Below are positions 42,195 through 50,909 of a stretch of DNA of 64,000 bases, one piece after another. Each line of letters starts with the position of its first letter. Within the stretch, counting starts at the first letter, position 1. The position numbers and the translations under genes are program-made. The DNA comes from Chryseobacterium indologenes (GTDB taxonomy: Bacteria; Bacteroidota; Bacteroidia; Flavobacteriales; Weeksellaceae): the NCBI RefSeq assembly GCF_018362995.1, contig NZ_CP074372.1, positions 310,001-374,000 of the forward strand, in the 5' to 3' direction. Under the pieces are notes generated by a model, which saw nothing but the letters and a program-made list of their open reading frames with translations, did no database searches and was not told the origin of the DNA.

Positions 42195-45005
42195 TTAAAA
42201 ATCAAATTTCACCCCCATTGTAAACCTTGGCCTGTAATATTCAGCCTGAGCGGTTCTGCTCTGGATTCCCTGGTAGTATCTTAACGGCTGATTCGTCAGA
42301 TTATTGGCTTCTGCAAAAACTCTGAGCTGGCTTGTAATCTTGTAGGAAGCATTGGCATCAAGGAAAAACTGTTTGTCATAATAACGGTCGTCAAACGCTT
42401 TCCCCCCCAGCTCATCAATATAATGAGACGCGTAGTTCATAGAAATTCTGGCTGAAAAACGCTTATTTTCCCATGAAAGAGATCCGTTGAACATATGAGG
42501 AGCAGCTCCTGGGAATCCTACATCTGTTCTTTCAATGCCTTCTTCATTGGTGATTCCTTTTGCTTTTGATTTAGTGTAAGTATAGTTTACATAAACTCCA
42601 AGACCTTTCCAGAAAGCTCCGGGAATGAAATCAAGCTGTCTTTGTAAAGCTACTTCAAACCCATAAATATCTACATTGTCACCATTACGCTGCTGGGTAA
42701 ATTTCCAGTTGCTTTCCCCTGCAGGAATTGGATTGGTTTGTCCTGCAAAATCATTCGCGAAATCATTTGCCGTATAATTTCTTTGGGAATACGTGTAAAT
42801 AAAGTTATTCAGGTTTTTATAAAAAATACCTCCGGAAAGTATCCCTACAGACTTAAAGTACTTTTCTGCCATAAAATCAAAATTATACGCATAGGTTGCT
42901 TTTAAGTGCGGATTTCCGGCAGCTACGATCTCGTCTTCTGAAATAACATTAAGATAAGGAACCAATGAATAATAATTCGGGCGGGCAAGAGCTGTAGTAA
43001 ATGCGGCACGAAGCACAAGATCCTGGATCGGAACATATTTGAAGGAAATATTAGGAAGAACATTTGTATACGTATTCGTATTATTGATTTGTCCTACAAG
43101 ATTCTTTTCATTCATTACATAGTTTCCGGTGTAATCAATGTTGGTAGTTTCAATACGTGCTCCAACAATCATGGATAATTGATCATTGAAATCCTGATCC
43201 CAACGGATATAACCTGCATAGATCTGCTCCTTCGCATTGTAATTGCTTGAAAGATATTTCTCAGGCTTTAATTTTCCATTAAACAAAGCAGGATTGAATA
43301 AATCCAGCCCTCCAAGGAAAGCAGGATCAACGAATGTTCCCGGAACATAATTTCCCGGCTGGAAGTTCTGACCGTCAAGATGTATCGTTGGTACCGATGA
43401 AAGGCTCCCCATAGTGTTGACAGGTGTAAAAGCATAGAAATCATTTTCTCTTTCTTTCTTCTTCAGACGCATACGGAAACCGGTACGAAGACGTCCTTTC
43501 TGGCCATCAATTACAGAAAAAGGAAAACGTATATTCACTTTTGCTCCCAGTTCCTTTTCCTGTGTAAAGTTATTGGCATCCGAGAGGTCACTCAACTTGT
43601 AACTTCCTAAATTATCTGCAGCAAGGAGATTGAACATCGGTTTTTCAGGATTACTAAGATCGGGAGCGAAATTCATCTTGCTGTTTTCAAACTCAATATA
43701 ACGTTGATGAGGTTTATCTTCGCTTGCAATGGCATAGTTGACTGACCAGTCTAGATCTACTTTAGAACCTAATAAATGTTCCCCTCTCAAAGCATAGTTC
43801 TGAACTTTTTGTTTCTCAAAACGGGTATTGTCATTATCAGCATCACCGCCTTTATTTTGTCTTGTGATGCTTCCTTTCCAGTCTGTAATCTCGGTTTCAT
43901 CAGCATTGTAGACCGGTTTTATTTTATAGCCTAATGCAAATCTGGTTTCTTTATCATTTCTGAAATTATACATGGCTGAAGCGTAGATCTTATTTTTGGA
44001 ATTGAATTCATAATCCATATTAAGATCAAAACTATGTCTGATACGGTGTTCATTGTAATAACGAACTCCCATTTTACTTACATAAACGGTTTGTGCAAGA
44101 TCATTCGCCTGGCTCCATACCGGCTCTATATTATCCGAACCAAAATTATTGTTGTTATAGGAAAAACTGAATACCGCCCCTAGTTTTTTATCTAAAAACC
44201 GGTTTCCATATACAAATCCTGCAGTATAATTTCCTTTTTCACGGATAGGATTATAACCTCCTGCAACCGTTGCAGAAATCCTTTGTCCGTTCGGGGAAGC
44301 CCTGGTAATAAGGTTTACGGAACCTCCTATCGCATCAGCGTCCATATCCGGGGTCAAGGTTTTATTAACCTCAATCGTGGAGATCATATCAGAAGGGATC
44401 AGGTCCATCTGTACATTACGGTTATCTCCTTCAGCAGAAGGAATTCTGTCACCATTCAGGGTAACAGAGTTAAGATTGGGAGCTAGTCCCCTGATGATAA
44501 GATTTCTGGCTTCCCCCTGATCATTCTGTATGGTAACTCCCGGAACACGCTTCAAAGCATCCCCGATATTGGCATCAGGAAAACGCCCGATCTGATCAGA
44601 AGAAATAACATTGGTAATATTGGCGTTGTTTTTTTGCTTGTTTAAAGCTCTTGCTTGATTTTTTAAAGTAGCTCCTGACACTACAATCGCAGCAATAGAC
44701 GTTTCTTTTTTGTCGAAAATGATATTCTGACGGGTATTTTTCTCAGGTTCAACGGTTACGTTGTATTCATGAACACCATACCCAAGATAATCAATTTTCA
44801 TGGTATAACTTCCCGGAGGAACATTCAGGAAAACAAAGTTTCCGTGTTCATCTGAGGTTGTATAAATGTTTCCAGGGCTCAGAGAAATCTTAGCTCCCGG
44901 AAGGGCAATTTTCGAGTCGTCATTAATGTTTCCGGAAAGAGATCCGGTTTGCGCATAGAAAAAAATAGAGGCACAAAACAAAACAGATGTAAAAATTTTC
45001 TTCAC
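42195..45005 (-). CDS. TonB-dependent receptor, phytase-linked
   Basis: 936 residues. Signal peptide 1-18 (ending FFYAQ); carboxypeptidase-like regulatory domain about 20-105 (GSLSGNINDDSKIALPGAKI); plug about 120-245 (IGRFPDANIGDALKRVPGV, then IRGLAPNLNSVTLNGDR and GGSVNLIT); then a 22-strand-type barrel ending in Phe (FTMGVKFDF). No STN domain, so it is not expected to signal to a FecR. It is first in the operon with phytase and probably imports phytate, its products or a metal complex. A 7-bp tandem repeat lies 102-146 nt before its start. Confidence 0.93.
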   Translation of the reverse strand: MKKIFTSVLFCASIFFYAQTGSLSGNINDDSKIALPGAKISLSPGNIYTTSDEHGNFVFLNVPPGSYTMKIDYLGYGVHEYNVTVEPEKNTRQNIIFDKKETSIAAIVVSGATLKNQARALNKQKNNANITNVISSDQIGRFPDANIGDALKRVPGVTIQNDQGEARNLIIRGLAPNLNSVTLNGDRIPSAEGDNRNVQMDLIPSDMISTIEVNKTLTPDMDADAIGGSVNLITRASPNGQRISATVAGGYNPIREKGNYTAGFVYGNRFLDKKLGAVFSFSYNNNNFGSDNIEPVWSQANDLAQTVYVSKMGVRYYNEHRIRHSFDLNMDYEFNSKNKIYASAMYNFRNDKETRFALGYKIKPVYNADETEITDWKGSITRQNKGGDADNDNTRFEKQKVQNYALRGEHLLGSKVDLDWSVNYAIASEDKPHQRYIEFENSKMNFAPDLSNPEKPMFNLLAADNLGSYKLSDLSDANNFTQEKELGAKVNIRFPFSVIDGQKGRLRTGFRMRLKKKERENDFYAFTPVNTMGSLSSVPTIHLDGQNFQPGNYVPGTFVDPAFLGGLDLFNPALFNGKLKPEKYLSSNYNAKEQIYAGYIRWDQDFNDQLSMIVGARIETTNIDYTGNYVMNEKNLVGQINNTNTYTNVLPNISFKYVPIQDLVLRAAFTTALARPNYYSLVPYLNVISEDEIVAAGNPHLKATYAYNFDFMAEKYFKSVGILSGGIFYKNLNNFIYTYSQRNYTANDFANDFAGQTNPIPAGESNWKFTQQRNGDNVDIYGFEVALQRQLDFIPGAFWKGLGVYVNYTYTKSKAKGITNEEGIERTDVGFPGAAPHMFNGSLSWENKRFSARISMNYASHYIDELGGKAFDDRYYDKQFFLDANASYKITSQLRVFAEANNLTNQPLRYYQGIQSRTAQAEYYRPRFTMGVKFDF

Positions 45006-45032
45006 TTTTCCTTTTTTAGATAAAAATCACAA

Positions 45033-45040
45033 CAAAATTA
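45033..45040 (-). promoter_or_regulatory. Candidate -7 element of the TonB receptor/phytase operon
   Basis: Minus-strand TAATTTTG fits TAnnTTTG and lies 28 nt before the start codon. No clear TTG is found 17-21 nt further upstream. Confidence 0.35.
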
Positions 45041-45106
45041 AACGACTGTTTGGGGAAAGTGTTGAAGAGAAAATTAAGTGTTTCTTAAGAATTGTTAATA
45101 TAGAAA

Positions 45107-45151
45107 GATAAAAGATAAAAGATAAAAGATAAAAGATAAAAGATAAAAGAT
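45107..45151. repeat. Tandem heptamer repeat (GATAAAA, six full copies)
   Basis: Six uninterrupted copies of GATAAAA followed by GAT, 102-146 nt upstream of the TonB receptor start codon. Simple repeats of this kind change copy number by slippage and could alter expression of the receptor/phytase operon. Confidence 0.8.
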
Positions 45152-45164
45152 CTTGTCGTTAAAA

Positions 45165-45236
45165 TTCAATAGAGGTGGGCTTTAGCCCGCCATACAAATT
45201 GTAAATAATTCTATTGGCTTTAGCCAAAACTTAAAA
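45165..45236 (-). repeat. Twin-hairpin dispersed repeat, copy B
   Basis: Read on the minus strand: AAGTTTTGGCTAAAGCCAA, spacer, GGCGGGCTAAAGCCCACC, then TCTATTGAA. It has the same order and tail as copy A at 21443-21509. It lies just after the TetR stop (minus strand) and may serve as its terminator. Confidence 0.72.
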
Positions 45237-45243
45237 TTATTGT

Positions 45244-45780
45244 TTAATGTGAAGATTTGAGTATATCCTGCACGATAATTTTAGACTTTTCGATTAATTC
45301 ATTAGATCTGTAGAGCTGGCTGGTGAGTATCGAACTTTCAAAAAGAAGGTAGATATGAGCTGCTGCAATATCGTTTTGAATGTCTTCATTGAAGCATTCC
45401 CTCAGCTTACTTTTATGATACCGGATTACCTTATGAATTTCTTCCTTATCAGCAGGAATTTCAGATAAAATATTCAGAAAGCTGCATCCTCTGAAGTCTT
45501 CCCTTTCATTCATATCAATCAGAAAATCAAATGATTTCAGTATTTTTTCCTGTACTGTTCCGGCTTCTGATGTAAACTGTCCAAGCTCAGAAGCCCAGTA
45601 GTCGTATCTCTTATTAAGAAATTCAATACAAAGCTCATCTTTGGATCTGAAATGCTGGTAGAAACTTGCTTTTGATACTTTCGCTTCGTCAATAACCTGA
45701 TTGATGCCCGTATTGTTATAACCTTGTCTATGGAATAAAACCATGGCAGTGCTTAGTATTCTTTCTCGAGGTCGGGGCAT
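45244..45780 (-). CDS. TetR family transcriptional regulator
   Basis: 178 residues. The N-terminal TetR helix-turn-helix is clear (PRERILSTAMVLFHRQGYNN, INQVIDEAKVSKASFYQHFRSKDEL), with a C-terminal ligand/dimer domain from about residue 60 that resembles the YjdC/AcrR-like TetR_C group. Its target is not fixed by position; the nearest gene on the same strand is the Yip1-like membrane protein 63 nt upstream. Confidence 0.92.
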   Translation of the reverse strand: MPRPRERILSTAMVLFHRQGYNNTGINQVIDEAKVSKASFYQHFRSKDELCIEFLNKRYDYWASELGQFTSEAGTVQEKILKSFDFLIDMNEREDFRGCSFLNILSEIPADKEEIHKVIRYHKSKLRECFNEDIQNDIAAAHIYLLFESSILTSQLYRSNELIEKSKIIVQDILKSSH

Positions 45781-45843
45781 AATTAAAGATTTTCACAAAT
45801 GTAAACAAATATGAACAGACGGGTACGTTTTGCAGGATAGATT

Positions 45844-46563
45844 TTAGACAAACCCTCTGGCATAATAAAGCTGAATGGCAAAAAAGAGTATGGTGAAAAA
45901 CCATACAACATAAGGATGATAACTGAAATTATTTTTCAGGATATAGTGCAGTGCTTTGAAAAGTTTAAAGGTTCCGATAAGTCCAATAATCACAAAAACG
46001 AGAAAGACCATAAAAAAGAGATAATCCCGGGTTCCATACTCGTTCACTTTGCCAAGATGATCCAGATAAGACTCAACATTCAGGGTTTGTCCCAAAAACA
46101 TAGCGGAAATGATTAATATAAAAAAAGGAGTAGAAGTATATACGGTGGTATAAATGAAAGAAAACAACAGCGTCCGGAAAGCAACGGTATTTACTTTTTC
46201 CTTTTTGTACCATAATAAAGCAACACTGAAAATAACGGCTGTAACATTATTCATCAGAAATATAAACAGGGCTTTCTCTACCATGCTTAATCCCTTGATC
46301 TTTGAAATAATATTGTGCTCGCCACCGTAATCCATTAAAAGTACAGAGATAATGACAGAAGTGTAAACGGAAAGCTTAATGGGAGAAAGATAATCCTGAA
46401 AACGCTCGGTCTCATCTTTTTCCATCTCGTGTACAGAAAGATCATAGCAGCGGCGGGGATCCTGAAACAATTTGAAAATGGTGACCGGAACCAGCAATAT
46501 TTCAATAATAATCTGCAGACACAGCTTTTCAAAACTATCGATTAATTTTTCAAACATATACAC
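45844..46563 (-). CDS. Yip1-like multi-pass membrane protein
   Basis: 239 residues with about five membrane segments (YTSVIISVLLMDY, LFIFLMNNVTAVIFSVALLWY, LLFSFIYTTVYTSTPFFILII, YLFFMVFLVFVIIGLIGTF, VVWFFTILFFAIQLYYA). The arrangement resembles YIP1/DUF3667-type membrane proteins of unknown role in Bacteroidota. No transporter or enzyme motif is visible. Start could be Met1 or Met3. Confidence 0.68.
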   Translation of the reverse strand: MYMFEKLIDSFEKLCLQIIIEILLVPVTIFKLFQDPRRCYDLSVHEMEKDETERFQDYLSPIKLSVYTSVIISVLLMDYGGEHNIISKIKGLSMVEKALFIFLMNNVTAVIFSVALLWYKKEKVNTVAFRTLLFSFIYTTVYTSTPFFILIISAMFLGQTLNVESYLDHLGKVNEYGTRDYLFFMVFLVFVIIGLIGTFKLFKALHYILKNNFSYHPYVVWFFTILFFAIQLYYARGFV

Positions 46564-46632
46564 GGGGATTAGGGAACGTACTACGCAATTTAATTAAATT
46601 TTACACGATATCTTAAAAAATTAAAGTCTCGA

Positions 46633-46672
46633 AACAAAAAAAGAGGATAGTTGTAATAAACCATCCTCTTTA
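46633..46672 (-). terminator. Terminator after the cupin-like gene
   Basis: On the minus strand AAAGAGGATGG pairs with CTATCCTCTTT (one mismatch) and is followed by TTTTTTTG. It lies 22 nt beyond the stop at 46694. Confidence 0.8.
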
Positions 46673-46693
46673 TCAGTATAAAAATCCTTCCTT

Positions 46694-47575
46694 TTATTTA
46701 GGAAGTCCTCTTTTTAATGCATCATTGGCGATCTCAACCGCTTTTCTTTCTTTCCAGTCCATATACCTTTTTTTGTATCGTCCTTTCATGAAATTATCAA
46801 AATTACGCTGCACGGCAAGATTCCAAAGAGAATGCGCTTTTACAGCCCAGCTTTTGTCCCATGCACGCAGGGAAATAGAGAAAGATCCATCCAGATATTT
46901 CATCCAGTGCCACCATCCTGTAGGCATGAATAAAGTATCGCCATGTTCCAGGAAGCATTCAATTCCTTCAATACCATCCAGTGCCGGGAATTTTTCAAAA
47001 TCAGGATTGGCAATATCATAATCCTCCAATGCATAAGTAGCATATGGTAGCTTATAAAGTCTTGATTTCCATTTGTATTCAAATAGAAGAACATGTTTTC
47101 TTCCGTTGAAGTGGGTGTGGAAAATATGAGGCATGTCTATATCATAATGAAGGAAGGTCACAGAACCTTTACCTCCGAAAAACATACTCGGATATTTATC
47201 TAAAAATCCACCCATCAGATTCTTTGGCGGAACATAGTCGTCCAAAAGTTTTGGAGCAAATTTTATAGGATCAAAGAAAAATATTCTCAGATCAGTAGGC
47301 TCCCGTTGAATAAGATCAACATAGTCACGAAAAGGCATTTTCGTAGTCGGAGTATTGATGGGAGCGGCAGGATCTGCTTTGGAACTGTCGTATAGGGGAA
47401 CTTCAACGTCGCCAACCACTTCTTTCATATACTCCATTGTCCACTTTTGGTAGGCTGGCCATTTTCTTGCCATATTTCTGATTACCACTGGCTTACATGG
47501 CTTTAGATATTTTTCACGGAAATCTTCTTGTGAAATATCATCTACAATATCAATTGGTTTAAGGATTATTCCCAT
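46694..47575 (-). CDS. Cupin-like (JmjC-type) 2-oxoglutarate oxygenase family protein
   Basis: 293 residues. Cupin_8/JmjC fold with the iron facial triad H143-x-D145 (FLHYDIDMPH) and H223 (GWWHWMKYL). Members are Fe(II)/2-oxoglutarate-dependent hydroxylases of proteins or small molecules; bacterial ones include ribosomal-protein hydroxylases, though the substrate of this group is not known. No signal peptide, so cytoplasmic. Single-gene unit with its own terminator. Confidence 0.85.
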   Translation of the reverse strand: MGIILKPIDIVDDISQEDFREKYLKPCKPVVIRNMARKWPAYQKWTMEYMKEVVGDVEVPLYDSSKADPAAPINTPTTKMPFRDYVDLIQREPTDLRIFFFDPIKFAPKLLDDYVPPKNLMGGFLDKYPSMFFGGKGSVTFLHYDIDMPHIFHTHFNGRKHVLLFEYKWKSRLYKLPYATYALEDYDIANPDFEKFPALDGIEGIECFLEHGDTLFMPTGWWHWMKYLDGSFSISLRAWDKSWAVKAHSLWNLAVQRNFDNFMKGRYKKRYMDWKERKAVEIANDALKRGLPK

Positions 47576-47810
47576 TCGTTCAAATTATTAAGCTAAAGTA
47601 TTAAATATTTACGAAAATAAAATAGAAAGAAATAAAATTATTTGGAATTAATATAAATAAATGATAAAATATATATTCCGGTTCATTTTTTTAGAGTTAT
47701 TGTGATACATTTTTAGCTTCTATAGCTTTAAAATGTTCAGTGTTTATGCTGTAAAATGATAGTTGTGAAATATAATAATTGTATGTATCATTGTGGTATT
47801 AAAAACAACC

Positions 47811-49112
47811 ATGAAAACTTTCACTACAATTATTTTTTCGCTTGTTTTTGCAAGTGCTTTTTCACAGAAATCAGCTAAAATTTTTACTTCAGATATTGAC
47901 AATTTTTGGGTGGCCTATGATAGCATTCAAAAAACAAACGATCATACCCAAAAACTGGCTCTGATTAAAAAACTCTATACAGACAAAGGAACACCCGGCC
48001 TGAAAGCTTTTATGAAAGCCAGAGATTATAATGATACGGTGTTTGTAAACATCATTGAAAAGTATCCTAAATTCTTGAACTCGATCAGGCCCAACACTCT
48101 GACGATAAAAACCAAAACAAATGAACTGGAAGCCAGTATTATCAGGTTGAAAGAGATCTATCCGGACCTCAAAGAAGCTGAAATGTACTTTACAATAGGC
48201 GGCCTTAATTCCGGAGGAACAGTGAGTGGAAATAAAGTGTTGGTGGGCGCTGAACTTGCCACCGGGCTTCCGTCTACTGATGTTTCAGAGTTTCAGGATG
48301 ATTGGATAAAAGGGGTTTTTGCAAATCAGTCTCTGGATAATATCGTCTCTTTAAATGTTCATGAATATATCCATACCCAGCAGACCGGAGACCGCAGGAG
48401 AGTTCTAAGCCAATCTATCAAAGAAGGTGCCTGTGATCTGATTGCCGAACTGGTCATGAATAAGCCTTTGGAAAGAAAATATTTGTCATATGGAACAGCA
48501 CATGCCGCTGAGGTGAAGGATTGGTTTAAAAAAGAAATGTTTACCGGGAATTTTGCCAACTGGCTGTATAATGGGAGAAAAAAAGGAGAAAGTGCCGATC
48601 TGGGATATTATATAGGATATGAGATATCTAAGTCCTACTACGAGAATGCAAAAGATAAAAAACAGGCTGTAAAAGATATTATAGAACTGAATTATGACAA
48701 TGATAAGGCTGTAGAAGACTTTCTCACCAGATCAAAATTTTTCAAAGAAAAAATTGATAAGCAAAAGCTGATCAAAGAATATGAGAAAAATTTACCGTAT
48801 GTTGTAAAAACAGAACCTGCAAACGGTTTCGCACATGTAAATGCTGACACCAAAGAAATAAGAATTACCTTTTCAAAAGAAATGGTTCCCAACAGCTATT
48901 CATTCAACCTCTCCGATAAAGGAAAAGAATATTTTCCCATCACCAAAATAATAGGAATGGAAAATAATGACAAAACATTGGTTCTTTCAGCAGATCTGAA
49001 GGCAGGTAAAGAGTATGAATTTGTGCTGACGAACAAAAGTTTCGCGTCTAAAGATGGTTATCCTCTGAGAGATGAAACGCTTCTTGTGAAATTTAAAACA
49101 AGTGAGAAATAG
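47811..49112 (+). CDS. Exported HExxH peptidase-like protein with Ig-like domain
   Basis: 433 residues from the ATG at 47811, which begins the signal peptide (MKTFTTIIFSLVFASAFSQ); the GTG at 47793 is less likely. Residues ~20-330 form a zincin-like domain with HEYIH (H184, E185, H188) and a downstream GACDLIAELV glutamate as likely third ligand, resembling DUF2268/gluzincin peptidases. The last ~100 residues are a bacterial Ig-like (SbsA/Big_5) domain (TEPANGFAHVNADTKEIRI). No T9SS tail. Probably periplasmic or outer-membrane peptidase; substrate unknown. Confidence 0.78.
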   Translation: MKTFTTIIFSLVFASAFSQKSAKIFTSDIDNFWVAYDSIQKTNDHTQKLALIKKLYTDKGTPGLKAFMKARDYNDTVFVNIIEKYPKFLNSIRPNTLTIKTKTNELEASIIRLKEIYPDLKEAEMYFTIGGLNSGGTVSGNKVLVGAELATGLPSTDVSEFQDDWIKGVFANQSLDNIVSLNVHEYIHTQQTGDRRRVLSQSIKEGACDLIAELVMNKPLERKYLSYGTAHAAEVKDWFKKEMFTGNFANWLYNGRKKGESADLGYYIGYEISKSYYENAKDKKQAVKDIIELNYDNDKAVEDFLTRSKFFKEKIDKQKLIKEYEKNLPYVVKTEPANGFAHVNADTKEIRITFSKEMVPNSYSFNLSDKGKEYFPITKIIGMENNDKTLVLSADLKAGKEYEFVLTNKSFASKDGYPLRDETLLVKFKTSEK

Positions 49113-49251
49113 TTTGACGATGAATGATCTGTGAAATATTTAACTTTAAATTAAAATAAAGGATTAAAAGATAACTGTAAAACCTTGAATAAATTATTTA
49201 AATTTTTATAAACCAATCTTCCGTTATCCAGAAGGTTTTATTTTTTCTGTA

Positions 49252-50394
49252 TTAAAAATTAGTCTCCGTATATTTTCTTTTGATAAGCAACATGATGAGA
49301 GCCAGAATTAAGCCTATAATGCTTGACCATATTATATTTTCAATGCCATAATGAGCAATCCAGAATCCTCCGGAAAGCGTACCCGCTGTTACAGCGAAAT
49401 TCCCGCAAGAAGTAAAAATACTATTGATGAACTCCGAAGAATCTAAAGAAGAGGTCACATTGATATTGCTGATCAGAAACCCTCCGGAATGAACCAGTCC
49501 CCAGCATCCAACAATCCAGATCATAGGTGCAAAATGGTTTCCGTAATACCAGATCAACAGATGGATGCCGGATAATAACATCAAAAATAAAAGAGTTGTT
49601 TGAAACGGAAATCTGCTCATATATTTTCCTGCAATTTTATTCCCGATAATTCCTACCGTTCCAAATAAGAAAAGCATCAGGCTGACCTGTTTTCCATTCA
49701 TCTGCGTTATATTCTTTAAAAAATCAGCCATATAACCATACGTAGAATACATGGAAGCAATAGTGAAAAATGCAAGAAAAAGCCCGATCCACAAATGTTT
49801 ATTGTAAAAAATGTGACTGGGAAAACCTTTTGAAGTTTCGGTTTTACTCTGAATAGCTGGTAAATAAATCCAAACACCCGCTAAAGCCACTGCATTGATA
49901 AAAGCGGTAAGCAAAAAAGAAGACTGCCAGGAAAACAGATCAGACATAAAAGCAGCCAGAGGCACTCCTAACACTGTGGCCAGAGTAAGCCCCGAAAAAA
50001 TAATGCTTACCGCCCTTGACTTTTCTTTAGGATCAGACGTTTCTCCGGCGGCAGATAAAGCTATCGACCAGTAAACCGGATGGAAAAATGCAGGAATCAT
50101 TCTGACAGTGAGCAGCAGATAAAAATGGGTGATATATGCAGAAAGAACATTTGCTGTCACAAAAATAAGCAACGAAAAAATGAGCAGACTTTTTCTTTTG
50201 AAAGAGGATAGTGCCAACAGCATAAAAGGACCGAAAACAGCAACGATCAACGCAAAAGCACTCAGCAGCCATCCCGCTTTTTCAATGGAAACCCGGAACG
50301 CTGAAGCGAGTTCAGGCAATACACCAATAACTCCAAATTCTGTGGTTGTAATTCCAAAAACACCAAGTGCCAGTACATAAAGATTTCTGTTCAT
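49252..50394 (-). CDS. MFS transporter (AraJ/arabinose-efflux-like)
   Basis: 380 residues from the ATG at 50394 (the longer frame from 50424 adds CKFAKKIMK, which is not typical). About twelve membrane segments, opening LYVLALGVFGITTTEFGVIG, with the TTEFGVIGVLPE motif of the DHA1 drug-efflux branch (PMF-driven export). It is divergent from an HxlR regulator with a 108-nt space containing paired direct repeats, so it is probably induced by a reactive or toxic compound. Confidence 0.88.
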   Translation of the reverse strand: MNRNLYVLALGVFGITTTEFGVIGVLPELASAFRVSIEKAGWLLSAFALIVAVFGPFMLLALSSFKRKSLLIFSLLIFVTANVLSAYITHFYLLLTVRMIPAFFHPVYWSIALSAAGETSDPKEKSRAVSIIFSGLTLATVLGVPLAAFMSDLFSWQSSFLLTAFINAVALAGVWIYLPAIQSKTETSKGFPSHIFYNKHLWIGLFLAFFTIASMYSTYGYMADFLKNITQMNGKQVSLMLFLFGTVGIIGNKIAGKYMSRFPFQTTLLFLMLLSGIHLLIWYYGNHFAPMIWIVGCWGLVHSGGFLISNINVTSSLDSSEFINSIFTSCGNFAVTAGTLSGGFWIAHYGIENIIWSSIIGLILALIMLLIKRKYTETNF

Positions 50395-50439
50395 TTTCAT
50401 TATTTTTTTTGCAAATTTGCACAATAGACTATCAAAAAA

Positions 50440-50477
50440 CTATATACTTACCCTTTAGTTCTATACTTACCTTTTTG
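50440..50477. promoter_or_regulatory. Direct-repeat operator between MFS and HxlR genes
   Basis: TATACTTACCCTTT at 50443-50456 and TATACTTACCTTTT at 50462-50475, 19 bp apart on the same strand. The ACTTAC word resembles half-sites of other HxlR/DUF24 operators, so this is the likely site of the neighbouring regulator. Confidence 0.6.
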
Positions 50478-50502
50478 AAAGTGTACATAAAAAAAGACTA
50501 TT

Positions 50503-50859
50503 ATGCCTCAATTCTTCCACGATAAAAGATTGTATTATACTCCGATTGAATTTGCTCTAAGCCATATTGGAGGAACCTGGAAAATGCCTATTCTATGGAG
50601 ATTACAGGAAAAACCTCTCCGTTTCAGTGAGCTTAAAAAGGATATTCCTCATATCACAGACAAAATGCTGACCAGCCAGCTGCGCGAACTGGAAGCTAAG
50701 GAAATGATTCACCGTGAGGTATTTCCCGGAGTACCGCCGAAAGTAGAGTACAGTCTTACAGAAAAAGGTAAAAAAGCCATTCCGGTTATTGAAACCATTA
50801 TGCAGTTTGGCTACGACCTGATTAAAGATGAAGGGATTGTTTTTCCGCCTAAAGTATAA
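50503..50859 (+). CDS. HxlR family transcriptional regulator
   Basis: 118 residues, a complete HxlR winged helix (IEFALSHIGGTWKMPILWRL, MLTSQLRELEAKEMIHREVF, VEYSLTEKGKKAIPVI). Members sense electrophiles, often through an N-terminal cysteine; none is present here, so the signal may be non-covalent. It is divergent from the MFS efflux gene and precedes a luciferase-like oxidoreductase by 50 nt, so it may govern both. Confidence 0.9.
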   Translation: MPQFFHDKRLYYTPIEFALSHIGGTWKMPILWRLQEKPLRFSELKKDIPHITDKMLTSQLRELEAKEMIHREVFPGVPPKVEYSLTEKGKKAIPVIETIMQFGYDLIKDEGIVFPPKV

Positions 50860-50909
50860 AATGGTATATCGTCTTTTTTCATACCTTCACCTAAAATCTA
50901 TTCTATAGT

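Noticed and set aside
45107..45151. CRISPR-like array
   Set aside because: The repeat is a 7-bp simple tandem repeat without spacers.
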